The position numbers and the translations under genes were made by a program. A stretch of DNA of 64,000 nucleotides from Oryzias latipes (lineage: Eukaryota; Chordata; Actinopteri; Beloniformes; Adrianichthyidae), in the NCBI RefSeq assembly GCF_002234675.1, contig NC_019873.2:7527158-7591157 (forward strand). The letters run 5' to 3'. Below are positions 63,192-64,000 of this stretch, piece by piece (the stretch's first letter is position 1; every line of letters begins with the position of its first letter). The notes below the pieces were generated by a model. That model was not told the DNA's origin, ran no database searches, and saw only the letters and a list, made by a program, of their open reading frames with translations.

Positions 63192-64000
63192 CTGCGTTAG
63201 AGGCTTTAATAGAATGAAGAAAACAGTGGATGTAACGTGGATTAAAACCTTAACGACCCAAAACCAAGGTAAGAAAGTCCATCTGGTTTTTTTGTGCTAT
63301 AAATTTTTCTCAAGTGAAAATCACTGCATTTGTTACCGTTTTAATCCATGGTACAGCCGCCGTTTCTTTTCTATTCAAGCCTCTAAAAGAAAGTCTGCCT
63401 CGCCAGATTTGACATGCAAATTTCAGCCAATCAGATCAAACTGAAAGAGAACCACCCCCAAGTGACAAAAACACCCCCTTAACACTGTGTGCAAACCCAG
63501 GCGAGCGGCCAAAGGGTAAGTGACCGCACAGGATAACAGCTCAGGATTGCAGGCGTTTAGTTGTAAAATGTGGGGTCGCTCAGAATTGCGCCCGAGCGGT
63601 TGTAAGGTTCACTCAGTTCCTGATTACGCCTGCTCAGTTGTCTTTGAACAGATTTTAGCAAAGTATTCAAATCAGATGAAAAAAATAAGACGGAAGTGCT
63701 ACAACGGGCAGGCCACAAACTCCCCGCTGTACTTTGCAAACTGATCCATGCATCTCTCAGTCTTAGCATGTTAAGACTGTTACAATACTGTAATTCCATA
63801 ACCAATCCCAACAACCCCAGAGATAGAGCAGTGTGTGGCATTTAGACTCCGCTTTAGTCTCAACGATTCATAATCCTGGCTTAATATTGGAACATTTCAC
63901 GACCCATCAATTCATCCAAATACAGAAGTTTAATTTGCCATAGGCATCCACTGCTTTCATGGTCAAGATTTGGATTTACGAACAACAAAGCGGCTTTTGC
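63192..64000. other. No gene recognised
   Basis: Short open frames only (up to 96 codons), with no motif. The window ends inside unassigned DNA. Confidence 0.45.

Overview
The window is repeat-rich vertebrate DNA, almost certainly from a teleost fish. Its repeats are a typical teleost mixture: BEL/Pao LTR, L1/Tx1-type LINEs, Rex1/Babar-like and L2-like LINEs, hAT, Harbinger-type and piggyBac-type DNA elements, and tRNA-like SINEs. Introns of about 70-90 bp with GT-AG borders also fit. No bacterial features, rRNA or tRNA genes or CRISPR arrays are visible. The species cannot be fixed from the sequence alone.

The only host-type genes I can support are five intact copies (A-E) and one 3' relic (F) of a single four-exon gene. 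It encodes a secreted protein of 332-334 aa. Copies: A 2801-4049 (-), B 19527-20765 (+), C 23834-25081 (-), D 32944-34175 (+), F relic about 47103-47202 (+), E 50090-51334 (-). The five intact copies alternate in orientation. Exons 3-4 appear nearly identical, while intron 1 and the flanks have diverged. I do not recognise the protein. It has a signal peptide, a mature part without cysteine that is rich in Pro, Gln, Val and Ser, and a Tyr-rich C-terminal block ending in a variable Gln run.

Layout: 1-1.7 kb, L2-like tail against a Rex1 endonuclease fragment; 1.7-4.2 kb, gene A and its duplicated flank; 4.4-4.8 kb, L2 tail; 5.3-13.05 kb, a complete BEL/Pao element (minus); 13.2-16.3 kb, a complete hAT element (minus) inside an L1 3'UTR fragment; 17.2-19.4 kb, nothing recognised; 19.4-22.4 kb, gene B and flank; 23.6-25.2 kb, gene C; 26.0-26.6 kb, L1 3'UTR fragment; 26.65-29.3 kb, an ORF1-only LINE carrying a poly(A)-tailed insertion; 29.3-32.8 kb, SINE, MITE and decayed LINE pieces; 32.8-34.2 kb, gene D; 34.3-39.5 kb, a 5'-truncated L1; 40.06-41.87 kb, a second ORF1-only LINE; 42-47 kb, SINE and hAT scraps and mostly featureless sequence; 47.1-47.9 kb, relic F; 49.2-49.8 kb, Harbinger-type MITE; 50.1-51.5 kb, gene E; 52.3-54.65 kb, hAT and Rex1 fragments; 54.76-62.68 kb, a full-length L1/Tx1 LINE; 62.7-64 kb, hAT-end fragment and unassigned DNA.

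The gene copies probably act as a multicopy secreted-protein family. The rest is transposable elements nested between them. Several carry target-site duplications that can be read directly, so the order of insertion can be partly reconstructed. All functional statements about the gene family are inference; its structure is read from the sequence.
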